Notes: generated by a model from the sequence alone, not told the origin. Shown: positions 42,801 to 51,631, counted from the first letter of the stretch. The stretch: DNA of 64,000 nt from Leucobacter denitrificans (GCF_014396385.1 NZ_CP060716.1:248001-312000); one strand, 5' to 3'. Translations and numbers: made by a program.

Positions 42801-43352
42801 CGGCACCAATTTCTGGTTGAGCAGCTCAGTGACCTCACGAAAACCAGGGCCGATCTTACGCAGATCATCGAAGAGCTCGACGAGAAGATGCAGGGCATCT
42901 TTGCCGCAGCCTTCGAAGACACCAAGGCGGCATTCTCAGAAGTGTTCCCCATCTTGTTCCCCGGTGGATCGGGCGAGATCGCGCTCTCGAATCCGGACGA
43001 TTTGCTGACCACTGGTATCGATATTGCGGTCAGACCGGCCGGTAAAAAGGTTGAGCGACTGTCACTGCTCTCTGGCGGTGAGCGGTCTCTTGCAGCAGTC
43101 GCCTGGCTGATCGCAATATTCCAGGCCCGACCGAGCCCGTTCTACATCGTGGACGAGGTCGAGGCAGCTCTCGATGACGCAAACCTTGGTCGACTCCTGC
43201 AGGTGTTCGAGCGGTTGCGCGAAAACTCGCAGCTCATCATCATTACGCATCAAAAACGAACGATGGAGATCGCCGACGCTCTCTACGGTGTCTCGATGCG
43301 AAAAGACGGAATTTCTGCGGTTGTTGGACAGCGACTGGCGGAATCCGCCTGA
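39807..43352 (+). CDS. smc: Chromosome segregation protein SMC
   Basis: 1181 residues, normal for bacterial SMC. The N-terminal ATPase head has MHLKSLTLRGFKSFA and Walker A GPNGSGKSNVVDAL; long coiled coils (about 165-505 and 660-1030) flank a hinge (about 510-650); the C-terminal head has signature LSGGERSLAAVAWL (near 1088) and Walker B FYIVDEVEAALDD (near 1111). Organises and segregates the chromosome with ScpA/ScpB. GTG 39807 with GGAAGGGA is chosen; open frame upstream is antisense to the membrane-protein gene. Confidence 0.96.
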   Translation: MHLKSLTLRGFKSFAQPTTFQFEPGVTAIVGPNGSGKSNVVDALAWVMGEQGAKTLRGGKMEDVIFAGTSTRGPLGRAEVKLTIDNSDGALPIEYSEVTISRILFRNGSSEYAINGEACRLLDVQELLSDSGLGREMHVIVGQGQLDAVLRATPEDRRGFIEEAAGILKHRRRKERTARKLEAMETNLTRLSDLAGEIRRQLKPLGKQAEVAKQAQGIAAEVRDARARLLADDVSRLRVELEGLSKIESERHSERIVLQEKLEQKQLRVARLEQEQQGDELDSARRVTFALESAQSKLRGLFAQTQQRLTFLATQAETPEQLNHTTRAAVDEAREEALALAEAVPSREEAWNQAAQATQQARQALDAIDEHIQEQSELVSRHDLELSALRGRVEAAEQKQQAVAEEVARRTQALEQAEERAEAAKNELEAFETANGSVELPEGGLDAAYREAQAKEADAESLVNEYRDRLHALEQELAGVEAQVSALARSLEQRDATAAVLEEQYSGIRGRVADHVRVAEGYEAAVGAALGVFGDALLADDARVAGDAVEHARSEDLGRLRAVLAQGTKGDIATFADIPGLTAIASVLIDAPDGVRGLLSRSYVAEDVAAAIHGSAMLRERLEGGNYTVVTASGDVLTEHTLSGGSGSAPSRIEITAELTEARERRTALDAEIADAEAQLQDQRELVARLKTRTREVYTELREADAKLAEHARRRQQLVVRAEATQAEAQRAATALEGVTGASAESEAAAQQAARAYSEAEAKPRPMLDATQREGVLLELEQARQREVEARLAFETAKERVRASEERSRAIAEQFEAERLAAEDAARRSVLRARQVERADRVAAALPNILDACDRSLSEARTAQQAAEQERAKNSQELTLLRSEEVELRSRLQQLTESVHGAELKSYERKLQLSSLLERAGSELGLVEDVLIAEYGPEVGVPVTETETSEESSDEREPQFIPFDRGEQERRLARAEKRFAELGRINPLALEEFAALEQRHQFLVEQLSDLTKTRADLTQIIEELDEKMQGIFAAAFEDTKAAFSEVFPILFPGGSGEIALSNPDDLLTTGIDIAVRPAGKKVERLSLLSGGERSLAAVAWLIAIFQARPSPFYIVDEVEAALDDANLGRLLQVFERLRENSQLIIITHQKRTMEIADALYGVSMRKDGISAVVGQRLAESA

Positions 43353-43407
43353 GAATCGTTTCGAGATTCTAACGAATCTGTCTCAGCCCCACATTCGGTG
43401 CGACCCA

Positions 43408-43441
43408 TGCCACATGGCACCACTACGCTACTGAGAGTAGC
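43408..43441. promoter_or_regulatory. Palindromes upstream of the branched-chain amino acid binding protein gene
   Basis: TGCCA-CA-TGGCA (43408-43419) and GCTACT-GAG-AGTAGC (43427-43441), both perfect, lie 45-80 bases before the ATG, with possible -10 boxes such as TACGCT (43424-43429). Candidate operators for nitrogen or amino-acid regulation. Confidence 0.4.
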
Positions 43442-43486
43442 TTCCCAACGGTGGGGAGACTCACGTAAGAATGAAAGGCGTAGCCA

Positions 43487-44746
43487 ATGAAGGTTTACTC
43501 CAGGAAAGCGGCAGGAGCGATTGCTCTCATCGCTGGAGCAGCTCTCGCGCTATCCGGGTGCACAAGCACCGGCGGCGACAATTCATCAGATACCGGTGAG
43601 ACAGAGGCGGGTCCACTTCGGATCGGCACTCTTCTGCCACAGACCGGCACACTCGAGCACCTTATCTACGGACCTCGTGCCGCAGTGACGCTCGCACTTA
43701 CAGACATCAACGAGGCTGGCGGCGTGCTCGGCCAAGACGTTGAACTCGTAGTAGAGGCCAATGAGCACGACGCATCTGATCCAACGATCATGAGCAAGAG
43801 CGTCGATGACATCATTAAGGCAGAGCCAGCCTTCGTTCTCGGCGCCATGGGCACCGGTAACACGAACGCTGCAATGCCGAGGATTACCGAGGCCGGAATC
43901 CTCATGGGATCGCCATCGAACACGGGTATCGCGCTCGCGGGCATCAACGACCTGTACTTCCGCACCATTGCTTCTGACATCATTCAGGGTCGCGCTCTTG
44001 GCAACTTGATTCTGCAGAACGCTCCGTCAACGGTTGCAGTGCTTGCCCAGAACAATGACTACGGCAATGGCCTGCGCGATAACCTGCAGGAGACGCTTGA
44101 AGCTGCCGGTGCAGAGGTGACCTACGGCGCGAACGGCGCTGGCGAGGAGTTCCCCGAGGGGCAGACGACCTTCACCTCTGAGGTGACCGCAGCTCTCGCG
44201 ACGAACCCAGACGCGATCGCGATCATCAGCTACGAAGAGGCGAAGCAGATCATTCCTGAGCTTCAGGCACAGGGCTTCGATCTTTCGAAGATCTACCTCG
44301 TTGACGGCAACACGGTTCCTTACCCTGAGTTCGATGCGGGTATCCTCGAGGGCGCTCAGGGCACCACGCCTGGCCGCGCTACCGTCGGTGAGTTCCGTGA
44401 CGCACTGATTGCTGCCGATGAGTCGGCAAGCAAGAGCCTTGCCTTCGCGCCTGAGACGTACGATGCAGTGGTTCTCGTTGCACTCGCGGCTGAGCGCGGT
44501 GGAGCAACGGACACGCAGACGATTGTCGACAACCTGCACGCTGTTTCAGGTGCAGATGGCGGCGAGACCTGCGATAACTACGCTGACTGCCTCGCCCTGC
44601 TCCAGGACGGACAGGACATTCACTACCAGGGTCAGGCCGGTGGCGGACCACTGAATGAAGATAACGAGCCGTCTTCGGCACTCATCGGCATCTACCAGTA
44701 CGACGCCGAGAACACCCCGAATGCGGTGGGTGAGATCGAGGGCTAA
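43487..44746 (+). CDS. Branched-chain amino acid type ABC transporter substrate-binding lipoprotein
   Basis: 419 residues. A signal peptide ends in a lipobox (LSGCTS). The mature part is a periplasmic-binding-protein type I fold of the LivJ/AmiC kind: LRIGTLLPQTGTLEHLIYGPRAAVTLALTDINEAGG, AMGTGNTNAAMPRITEAGI and VAVLAQNNDYGNGL. Tags like FAPETYDAVVLVALAAERG fit the group. It is convergent with the livF-G-M-H genes downstream, its evident partners. Codon bias is strong, consistent with the abundance of a binding protein. Confidence 0.9.
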   Translation: MKVYSRKAAGAIALIAGAALALSGCTSTGGDNSSDTGETEAGPLRIGTLLPQTGTLEHLIYGPRAAVTLALTDINEAGGVLGQDVELVVEANEHDASDPTIMSKSVDDIIKAEPAFVLGAMGTGNTNAAMPRITEAGILMGSPSNTGIALAGINDLYFRTIASDIIQGRALGNLILQNAPSTVAVLAQNNDYGNGLRDNLQETLEAAGAEVTYGANGAGEEFPEGQTTFTSEVTAALATNPDAIAIISYEEAKQIIPELQAQGFDLSKIYLVDGNTVPYPEFDAGILEGAQGTTPGRATVGEFRDALIAADESASKSLAFAPETYDAVVLVALAAERGGATDTQTIVDNLHAVSGADGGETCDNYADCLALLQDGQDIHYQGQAGGGPLNEDNEPSSALIGIYQYDAENTPNAVGEIEG

Positions 44747-44770
44747 CCCTCGAGACACACCTCACGAGCA

Positions 44771-44805
44771 GAGGCCCGGATCTGTATGGATCCGGGCCTC
44801 GCTTT
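44771..44805. terminator. Bidirectional terminator between the binding-protein gene and livF
   Basis: GAGGCCCGGATC (44771-44782) pairs perfectly with GATCCGGGCCTC (44789-44800) around a 6-nt loop, followed by GCTTT. It serves the two convergent transcripts. Confidence 0.85.
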
Positions 44806-44837
44806 ATGAGTGGTGCATTTGTCGAGAGGCTACGACG

Positions 44838-45608
44838 CTAGTGCTTCGACTTGGCTTCCACGTCAGCGGCCAGTGTGCCGAGGTACAGCTCGATGACCTT
44901 AGGGTCGTTCGCAAGTTCGCGGCCAGTACCCTCGTGGGCGTTCGTGCCCTGGTCGAGCACGTAGGCCCGGTCACAGATCTGCAGGCAGCGCCTGGCGTTC
45001 TGTTCGACCATGATGATCGTGACGCCGGTCTGGTTAATCTGCCTCGTGCGAATGAATGTCTCATCCTGTCGCACGGGGGAGAGGCCTGCGCTTGGCTCGT
45101 CGAGCAGCAGAACACTCGGCTCCATCATGAGGGCGCGGGCCATCGCCACTGATTGTCGTTCGCCACCGGATAGCGAACCCGCGAGTTGCTTCCTGCGATC
45201 CGCCAGCATCGGGAACAGGTCCCAGATTTCTTGAGAACGGCTCGCAAATTCCTTGGGCTTCAAGAACATGCCCATCTGCAAGTTCTCCTCGATCGAGAGT
45301 GCCTGGAACACATTGTTCGTCTGCGGTACAAAGCCAACGCCCTTGCGCACCAGTTGGTTCGTCTTCATGCCGGTGACGTCTTCGCCATTCAGCGTGACCG
45401 AGCCGTCGCGAATATCGACGAGACCGAACAGTGACTTGAGCAGTGTGGATTTACCCGATCCGTTCGGCCCAATAATGCCAACGAGTTCTCCCTTGCGTGC
45501 CTCGATTGTGCACCCGTTGAGAATGTTGATGCCGGGAAGGTAGCCCGCGTGAAGCTCATTTGCGCGCATAACGACTTCGGTGGATGTGGATGCAACTGAC
45601 GTGTTCAT
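44838..45608 (-). CDS. livF: Branched-chain amino acid type ABC transporter ATP-binding protein LivF
   Basis: 256 residues with Walker A GPNGSGKSTLL, signature SLSGGERQSVAMARAL and Walker B LLLDEPSAGLSP. The Y-loop region and LivF-type C-terminus (VIELYLGTL) mark it as the LivF rather than LivG subunit. Its start overlaps the livG stop by one base. Drives uptake together with LivG, LivH and LivM. Confidence 0.92.
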   Translation of the reverse strand: MNTSVASTSTEVVMRANELHAGYLPGINILNGCTIEARKGELVGIIGPNGSGKSTLLKSLFGLVDIRDGSVTLNGEDVTGMKTNQLVRKGVGFVPQTNNVFQALSIEENLQMGMFLKPKEFASRSQEIWDLFPMLADRRKQLAGSLSGGERQSVAMARALMMEPSVLLLDEPSAGLSPVRQDETFIRTRQINQTGVTIIMVEQNARRCLQICDRAYVLDQGTNAHEGTGRELANDPKVIELYLGTLAADVEAKSKH

Positions 45609-46564
45609 CAGGCCTCCTCCTTCGCTTCCTCTTCGACCGCAGCTTCAATGGTGCGAATCATAGCTGTGTTCATGACATCGTCGTCACCGAGATCTCGATC
45701 GTGGTGAGCGCCAAGGTACGCATCGACGACAGCAGGGCTGGTCATCACGTCTTCTGGGAGACCCTCGGCGATGATCCGCCCCTGTGCCATAACAACGACC
45801 CAGTCAGAAATGTGGCGAACCATGTGCATATCGTGTTCGACGAACAACACGGTCGTTCCCTCGTCGCGCAGCTGCTCGATGTGCTCGAGCAAGCTCTGCG
45901 TCAGTGCGGGGTTCACGCCCGCCATTGGCTCGTCGAGCATGATCATCGAGGGCTCGGACATGAGCGCGCGCGCCATTTCGAGCAGCTTCTTCTGGCCGCC
46001 CGAGAGGCCACCGGCCATGTCGTCACGTTTTGCGTCGAGTTTGAATCGCTTGAGAAGCTCTTCGGCTCGTTCGATATTCTCTCGTTCCCGCTTTGCCCAC
46101 AGCGGCTTGACCAGCCCCACGAAAAGATTCTCACCGGGCTGATTTGCAGCCCCAATGAGCATGTTCTCAAGCACTGTCATTTTCGTGAGTGCTTTGGTGA
46201 GCTGAAATGTGCGGATCATGCCAGAACGAGCGACCTTGGTCGCACTCGGGCGGCTGAATGTCTGACCGTTGAACGACCAGCTCGCTGCGGGGGAGCCCGA
46301 TCCACCATTTGGGCGGTCGAAACCCGTCACCAGGTTGAAGAACGTGGTCTTGCCAGCCCCGTTCGGGCCAATGAGCGCGGTGATAGCCCCGCGCTGCACC
46401 TCGAGGTGGTCGACGTCTACAGCGGTCATGCCACCAAAGCGGCGCACAACATTGTCGGCCGTGAGAATTGGGTCGGGCTTTGCAACGCCGGGAACCTGGT
46501 CGAGGCTCGCGAGCTCTTTCTTCAAGAGGTCGCGGTCATAGGGGTAGTCGTGTGCGCTAGACAT
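45608..46564 (-). CDS. livG: Branched-chain amino acid type ABC transporter ATP-binding protein LivG
   Basis: 318 residues with Walker A GPNGAGKTTFFNLVTGFDRP, signature GLSGGQKKLLEMARAL and Walker B IMLDEPMAGVNP. It is longer than typical LivG (about 255) owing to a charged N-terminal extension (about 1-35; LLKKELASLDQVPGVAKP) and an acidic, Ala-rich C-terminal tail. Overlaps livM by 8 bases. Confidence 0.92.
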   Translation of the reverse strand: MSSAHDYPYDRDLLKKELASLDQVPGVAKPDPILTADNVVRRFGGMTAVDVDHLEVQRGAITALIGPNGAGKTTFFNLVTGFDRPNGGSGSPAASWSFNGQTFSRPSATKVARSGMIRTFQLTKALTKMTVLENMLIGAANQPGENLFVGLVKPLWAKRERENIERAEELLKRFKLDAKRDDMAGGLSGGQKKLLEMARALMSEPSMIMLDEPMAGVNPALTQSLLEHIEQLRDEGTTVLFVEHDMHMVRHISDWVVVMAQGRIIAEGLPEDVMTSPAVVDAYLGAHHDRDLGDDDVMNTAMIRTIEAAVEEEAKEEA

Positions 46565-47543
46565 TGAACGCCAACTCCTTCTTGTTGCCCAAGATGCCTT
46601 GAGGCCGGAATATCACGAGCAGCATGAGCATGAGTCCGATGAGGATCCACGCGAGAATCTCTGCCTGCTGTGCGCTGAGAATGTGCCCCGGGATGTACTC
46701 GGAGGCGACGCTCGTAATTACGAGTCGCAGTACGAAGAACAGGATCGAACCGAGGAGCGGGCCGAGAATGGTTGCCGCACCTCCGAGCAACATGATCATC
46801 CAGAGGTTGAACGTGGTTGCGCGCCCCATGCCATCGGGGTTGATCGCTGCGGGGAGTGACATGAGGATGCCGCCAAAGCCACCCATAACGCCGCCAATGA
46901 TGAGGGCCTGGAGCTTGTATGAGAACGGACTCTTTCCAAGGCTTCGCACCGCTTCCTCGTCTTCGCGAATTCCCTTGAGCACGCGACCCCACGGACTGCG
47001 AATGAGCAGCCAGGTGAACACCAAGAAGATCGCGACGAGGCCCCAGGCAAGAATGCGGGTCCACCAGTCATCAACGCCGGTATTCACATATTCGAGCCCG
47101 AGAAAACTCGTGCGGCCCTCCGGGAGAGGTGACAGCGCATTCAACTGCTCCCGAAATTTCGGGCTTTGAATGCCGCTCGGGCCGCCAGTGAACGGCGTCA
47201 GGTTTGCAAGCCTTGCAGTCATCCGAAGAATTTCTGCTGCGCCGATGGTGACGATCGCGAGGTAATCGCCCCGTAGCTTCACTGTTGGTATTCCGAGAAG
47301 CAGGGCAAACGCGGCCGAAGCAAGCACCGAAATGAGCAGTGCGAGGAAGAGCGGAACCCCGTTCATCACTGAGATGACAAAGCCATAACCGCCGACCAGC
47401 ATAAAGCCGGCCTGGCCAATGTTCATGAGGCCAGTGAATCCGAAGTGAATGTTCAGGCCGATGGCCGCGATCACAAAGGCAGCGGTGATCGGTGAGAGCG
47501 CGGTCTGCAGGATTGCCTGCAGCATATCTATCCAGAATTCCAT
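46557..47543 (-). CDS. livM: Branched-chain amino acid type ABC transporter permease LivM
   Basis: 328 residues with eight or nine hydrophobic helices, including GLNIHFGFTGLMNIGQAGFMLVGGYG, the LivM-type motif, and the cytoplasmic coupling loop SPWGRVLKGIREDEEAVRSLGKSPFSYKL that contacts the ATPases. Starts 4 bases after livH. Confidence 0.92.
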   Translation of the reverse strand: MEFWIDMLQAILQTALSPITAAFVIAAIGLNIHFGFTGLMNIGQAGFMLVGGYGFVISVMNGVPLFLALLISVLASAAFALLLGIPTVKLRGDYLAIVTIGAAEILRMTARLANLTPFTGGPSGIQSPKFREQLNALSPLPEGRTSFLGLEYVNTGVDDWWTRILAWGLVAIFLVFTWLLIRSPWGRVLKGIREDEEAVRSLGKSPFSYKLQALIIGGVMGGFGGILMSLPAAINPDGMGRATTFNLWMIMLLGGAATILGPLLGSILFFVLRLVITSVASEYIPGHILSAQQAEILAWILIGLMLMLLVIFRPQGILGNKKELAFNV

Positions 47544-47547
47544 GTGC

Positions 47548-48942
47548 CTAACCGATCCGTTCCTTGCGCCCGAAGAGTCCCTGCGGTCTCACGAGCAACA
47601 CAACGATGAGTATGAAGAGGGCTGCGGCGTGCTTGAGGTCGCCCGGGAGCCAGATGTTTGCCATTTCAACGATGATTCCGATGATCATCGAGCCCACAAT
47701 CGCTCCGAGCGTTGTTCCAATGCCGCCAAGAATGACCGCCGCGAAGAGTAGGAGAAGGTAGTGCCAGCCGGTATTCCAGGCGATGCCGTTGAGTACAAGG
47801 CCAAGGAGCATGCCCGAGAGGCCCGCAAACGCGACGCCGACGGTCCACACGAGTCTGATCACCCGATCCACATCTATGCCGGAGGCCTCAGCGAGTGCGC
47901 GGTTATCGGCAACTGCGCGAGTTGCGCGTCCGAACCTCGTGTATTTCATCGCGAGCGCAACCGCGATGATTGCGACGAGTGAAATGCCCATCGCGATGTA
48001 CGACTGCACAGTGAGAGTTACGCCAAGCAACGTCACAGTTTTTGGAGACGATGGGTCGATGCGCAGAATGCTTGCTCCGAAGAAGAACTGGAAGATGTTC
48101 TGAAGCACGATCGAGAGGCCGATCGACACGATCATCATTTGCATGAGACTGAGTTGTCGCTTTCGCAACGGCCTCCACAGCACTGCGTCTTGGAACCAAC
48201 CCACAACTGCCATCAGAATGACGACAATGAGGCCGGTGAGCCAGATGTTGCCGGTGAGCTGCATGAAGAGAAACGCCAGGATGCCGCCCATCGAGAGCAT
48301 TTCGGCGTGGGCAAAGTTCGAGAGCCCGGTAGTACCAAAGACGAGTGAGAGGCCAACTGCACCGAGCGCGAGCAGCAGGCCGATGCGAATGCCCGAGGCG
48401 CCCTGCTGCCAGAACCTGGGCCAGAAGTTGCTTTCGGCGCTCGTGCGGGGTGCGTCGGCAGTCTCGGTAGTTTCCTCGGCCGCATCCGTCTCCTGCGCAT
48501 CTTCGGCGGGCTCCGGCTCACTCACGGCGGCGGGATCATCGGTGAGCGGGAAGAGTGCGCTCACCGACTCAAACAGTGCGACCTGAACCGTGCGGCTGTC
48601 GGCTGACTTGAAGTACTGGCCGGCGGGAAGCGTCGACTGATCCACCGTGACGGTGTACTCACCCGCCCGTGTCACGGTGAATACCCAACGCCCGTCTGCG
48701 TCGGTTGCGGCGGTTTCGTTCGCACCCGACCCCGTGAGCGCGAGTTCAATGTCAGCAGCAGGCTCGCCAGTGCTTGTCTTGATGAGGCCCTGAATGCAGC
48801 CCGTTTGTGCGTCGGGCACACAATCAGCGGCGTGAGCGGGTAATGATTGGAATGTGAGCGCAAAGAAGCTCGCGAGGAGCGCAATGAGCGCAAGCAGAGT
48901 CGCGTGTTTCACCGCGGGTCTCCGCATTTGAACGTGGTTCAC
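47548..48942 (-). CDS. livH: LivH-type permease fused to an exported N-terminal domain
   Basis: 464 residues from GTG 48942, preceded by a perfect GGAGGT. Residues 1-37 are a signal peptide (LLALIALLASFFALTFQSLPAHA); 41-125 form a carboxypeptidase-regulatory-like beta-sandwich (GCIQGLIKTSTGEPAADIELAL...DADGRWVFTVTRAGEYTVTVD); 135-170 is an acidic linker; from about 183 on is an ordinary LivH permease (GLSLVFGTTGLSNFAHAEMLSMGG, ADNRALAEASGIDVDRV). Ordinary LivH is about 290 residues and has no such domain. The added part may shape capture of substrate or binding protein at the outer face. Confidence 0.88.
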   Translation of the reverse strand: MNHVQMRRPAVKHATLLALIALLASFFALTFQSLPAHAADCVPDAQTGCIQGLIKTSTGEPAADIELALTGSGANETAATDADGRWVFTVTRAGEYTVTVDQSTLPAGQYFKSADSRTVQVALFESVSALFPLTDDPAAVSEPEPAEDAQETDAAEETTETADAPRTSAESNFWPRFWQQGASGIRIGLLLALGAVGLSLVFGTTGLSNFAHAEMLSMGGILAFLFMQLTGNIWLTGLIVVILMAVVGWFQDAVLWRPLRKRQLSLMQMMIVSIGLSIVLQNIFQFFFGASILRIDPSSPKTVTLLGVTLTVQSYIAMGISLVAIIAVALAMKYTRFGRATRAVADNRALAEASGIDVDRVIRLVWTVGVAFAGLSGMLLGLVLNGIAWNTGWHYLLLLFAAVILGGIGTTLGAIVGSMIIGIIVEMANIWLPGDLKHAAALFILIVVLLVRPQGLFGRKERIG

Positions 48943-49107
48943 TTGACCTCCATTGGTCCGCGCTGCTTCGCGCGTCGACGTTCGGGCAATGACTGCCCAC
49001 CACAATATCGTCGGTTTCGTGGTGATTTGGCCAACTCGCCCGTTCGCGGCGTCATTGTTGCCGATACGAAACATCGGGTTGCAGATTTCGTCACTCTGAG
49101 TTGTCGG
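48943..49107. other. Divergent livH-ftsY intergenic region
   Basis: Contains the livH ribosome binding site (48945-48950, minus strand), a small hairpin CGCGC-N6-GCGCG (48959-48974) in its leader, and the upstream part of the ftsY promoter. No further gene seen. Confidence 0.4.
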
Positions 49108-49119
49108 TAGTCTTGAATC
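49108..49119 (+). promoter_or_regulatory. -10 box of ftsY, predicted leaderless transcript
   Basis: TAGTCT (49108-49113), six bases (TGAATC), ATG at 49120. Confidence 0.5.
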
Positions 49120-49998
49120 ATGGCAGAAAAGGCATGGTCGTTTGGTCGGGCATTTCGCAACGTATTTGGCGGTGGATCGGAGCCGATCACCGAAGATACT
49201 TGGGACGACATTGAGACAGCCCTCATTTCTGCAGACTTCGGCCCAGAGATCACCGATGCGGTGCTCGAGGTCGTTCGGTCAGAAGTGGATCGCCACCGTG
49301 TGACCGATGTGGTCGACCTCAAGCGAATCCTTCGCGAAACGGTGGAAACAAGGCTCGATGCATTCGACCCGACGCTTCGCCTGTCCGAGCGTCCCGCCGT
49401 CATTCTGGTTGTTGGGGTGAATGGTGTCGGAAAGACCACGACTATTGGAAAGCTCGCGAACTACCTCACTCGCTTCGATAAGAAGATCATCGTGGGGGCG
49501 GCTGACACGTTTCGTGCGGCGGCGGTCGAGCAACTCGCGACCTGGGCAGACCGCGCAGGTGTCGAAATAGTGAAACCGCAGCAGCAGGGTCAAGACCCGG
49601 CCTCGGTCGCGTTTCAAACAGTGCAACGCGCAATCGACGAGCAGTTCGATATTGCAATCATCGATACAGCGGGTCGCCTGCAAACAAAGGGCGGGCTCAT
49701 GGATGAGCTCGGCAAGATTCGCAGAGTGATCGAAAAACTCGCTCCCGTTTCCGAAGTGTTGTTAGTGCTTGATGCCACGACCGGTCAGAACGGGCTTGCC
49801 CAGGCCCAGGCATTTATCGAGCATGCCGGTGTGACCGGTCTGGTGCTCACCAAGCTGGATGGTTCGGCTAAGGGCGGATTCGTGCTCGCGGTGCAGGAAT
49901 CAACCGAATTGCCGATCAAGCTTGTCGGTCAGGGCGAGGGGATCGGGGATCTCACAGGTTTCACGCCGCACGTCTTTGCCGCGCAACTTATTGGCTAA
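49120..49998 (+). CDS. ftsY: Signal recognition particle receptor FtsY
   Basis: 292 residues: the NG domain only, with GTPase motifs GVNGVGKTTTIGKLA, ADTFRAAAVEQL, DTAGR and TKLDGSAKGG. The acidic A domain of E. coli FtsY is absent, common in Gram-positives; the N-terminal amphipathic start would bind membrane. Receives SRP-ribosome complexes and passes them to SecYEG. In many Actinobacteria it directly follows smc; here the liv cluster lies between. Confidence 0.96.
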   Translation: MAEKAWSFGRAFRNVFGGGSEPITEDTWDDIETALISADFGPEITDAVLEVVRSEVDRHRVTDVVDLKRILRETVETRLDAFDPTLRLSERPAVILVVGVNGVGKTTTIGKLANYLTRFDKKIIVGAADTFRAAAVEQLATWADRAGVEIVKPQQQGQDPASVAFQTVQRAIDEQFDIAIIDTAGRLQTKGGLMDELGKIRRVIEKLAPVSEVLLVLDATTGQNGLAQAQAFIEHAGVTGLVLTKLDGSAKGGFVLAVQESTELPIKLVGQGEGIGDLTGFTPHVFAAQLIG

Positions 49999-50056
49999 TG
50001 AAACTGGGCGACGCGTTCTGGTCAGTATGAGCAGTTCAGTGACGTTGCGAGGCCGG

Positions 50057-50062
50057 TAGACT
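50057..50062 (+). promoter_or_regulatory. -10 box of ffh
   Basis: TAGACT (50057-50062), nine bases before the ATG at 50072; the transcript would have a leader of only about 3 bases. Confidence 0.4.
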
Positions 50063-50071
50063 AGGAACACT

Positions 50072-51631
50072 ATGGCTACTTTCGGAAACCTCTCGACTCG
50101 GCTGACAGACACCTTCAAGAACCTGCGTTCGAAGGGCAAGCTGTCAGCGTCTGACGTTGACGGTACAGTACGCGAAATTCGCCGAGCGCTGCTCGAAGCA
50201 GACGTGTCGCTCGACGTCGTCAAAGACTTCACCGGAAAGATTCGTGAGCGCGCGCTCGGAGACGAAGTGAATCGTGCGCTGAACCCTGCGCAGCAAGTTG
50301 TGCAGATCGTGAACGAGGAACTCGTTGAGGTGTTGGGTGGCGACCAGCGCCGTCTTCAGTTCGCGAAGAACCCACCGACGGTCATCATGCTTGCGGGCCT
50401 GCAGGGTGCAGGTAAGACGACGCTCGCTGGCAAGCTTGCGAAGTGGCTTAAGGATCAGGGGCACACACCAATGCTGGTTGCGTGTGACCTGCAGCGCCCG
50501 AACGCTGTGACCCAGTTGGGGGTTGTGGCAGAGCAGGCCGGAGTTGCAATTTTCGCACCAGAGCCGGGTAACGGTGTCGGTAACCCCGTCAAGGTTGCGA
50601 AGAACGGTGTCGCTGAGGCGAAACGCACTCAGCATGACTTCGTCATCGTTGACACCGCGGGGCGACTGGGTGTTGATGCCGAGCTTATGAAGCAGGCGAG
50701 CGACATTCGCAAGGCGATTGATCCAGACGAAGTGCTGTTCGTCATCGACGCGATGATCGGTCAAGATGCGGTCGCGACTGCTCAGGCGTTCCAAGAAGGC
50801 GTCGACTTCACAGGGGTTGTGCTTACCAAGCTCGACGGCGACGCACGCGGTGGTGCGGCACTCTCGATTCGTGGGGTCACTGGCCGCCCTATTCTTTTCG
50901 CGTCAACGGGTGAGGGTCTTGGTGACTTCGAACCGTTCTATCCCGACCGCATGGCGAGCCGAATCCTTGACCTTGGCGATATTCTCACGCTCATTGAACA
51001 GGCACAGCAGGCCTTCGACGAAGAAGAAGCGCAAAAGGTTGCCGAGAAGTTCGCGAAAGATCAGTTCACGCTTGATGACTTCCTCCAGCAGATGCAACAA
51101 CTGCGCGGTGCGGGGTCCATCAAGAAGATGATGGGCATGCTTCCCGGCATGGGCAAGATGAAGGATCAGCTCGAGAACTTCGACGAGCGCGAGATTGTTC
51201 GCACTGAGGCCATCATTCAGTCAATGACCAAAGATGAGCGTACGAATCCAAAAATTCTGAATGGTTCTCGTCGCCTGCGCATCGCAAAGGGTTCGGGCAT
51301 GACCGTCACCGACGTCAACTCGCTTGTGCAACGGTTTGAACAGGCTTCGAAGATGATGAAGACTGTCGCCCGCGGTGGTGTGCCGCAGATTCCAGGAATG
51401 GGCCCCATGCCGGGAATGGGTGGCCACGGCGGCAAAAAGAAGCAGCAGCAAAAGGGCAAGGGCGCAAAACGTTCGGGTAACCCGGCGAAGCGCGCACAAC
51501 AGCAAGCTGGCCTCCCGGCGCAGCCAGCGCAGGGGAGCGGCTTCGGCCTTGGCGCTGCTGGCGGAGCTTCGGCGCCCAGCGCCGACGAGCTGGCAAAGCT
51601 TCAAAAGATGCTCGGTGGGAGCAAGCGCTAG
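50072..51631 (+). CDS. ffh: Signal recognition particle protein Ffh
   Basis: 519 residues. N-domain (1-95), G-domain with GLQGAGKTTLAGKLAKWL, CDLQRPNAV, DTAGRLG and TKLDGDARGG, then a methionine-rich M domain (about 330-430; MMGMLPGMGKMK and RRLRIAKGSG for RNA binding) that holds signal sequences. The C-terminal 80 residues are Gly/Lys/Gln-rich and probably disordered. Works with 4.5S RNA (not in this window) and FtsY. Confidence 0.96.
   Translation: MATFGNLSTRLTDTFKNLRSKGKLSASDVDGTVREIRRALLEADVSLDVVKDFTGKIRERALGDEVNRALNPAQQVVQIVNEELVEVLGGDQRRLQFAKNPPTVIMLAGLQGAGKTTLAGKLAKWLKDQGHTPMLVACDLQRPNAVTQLGVVAEQAGVAIFAPEPGNGVGNPVKVAKNGVAEAKRTQHDFVIVDTAGRLGVDAELMKQASDIRKAIDPDEVLFVIDAMIGQDAVATAQAFQEGVDFTGVVLTKLDGDARGGAALSIRGVTGRPILFASTGEGLGDFEPFYPDRMASRILDLGDILTLIEQAQQAFDEEEAQKVAEKFAKDQFTLDDFLQQMQQLRGAGSIKKMMGMLPGMGKMKDQLENFDEREIVRTEAIIQSMTKDERTNPKILNGSRRLRIAKGSGMTVTDVNSLVQRFEQASKMMKTVARGGVPQIPGMGPMPGMGGHGGKKKQQQKGKGAKRSGNPAKRAQQQAGLPAQPAQGSGFGLGAAGGASAPSADELAKLQKMLGGSKR

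Noticed and set aside
43353-43379. Small hairpin AGATTC-TAAC-GAATCT after smc as a terminator
   Set aside because: Only 6 A+T-rich base pairs and no T-run; too weak to call.
45584-46567. 327-codon open frame antisense to livG
   Set aside because: Shadow frame produced by codon bias; the minus-strand frame has all ABC ATPase motifs.
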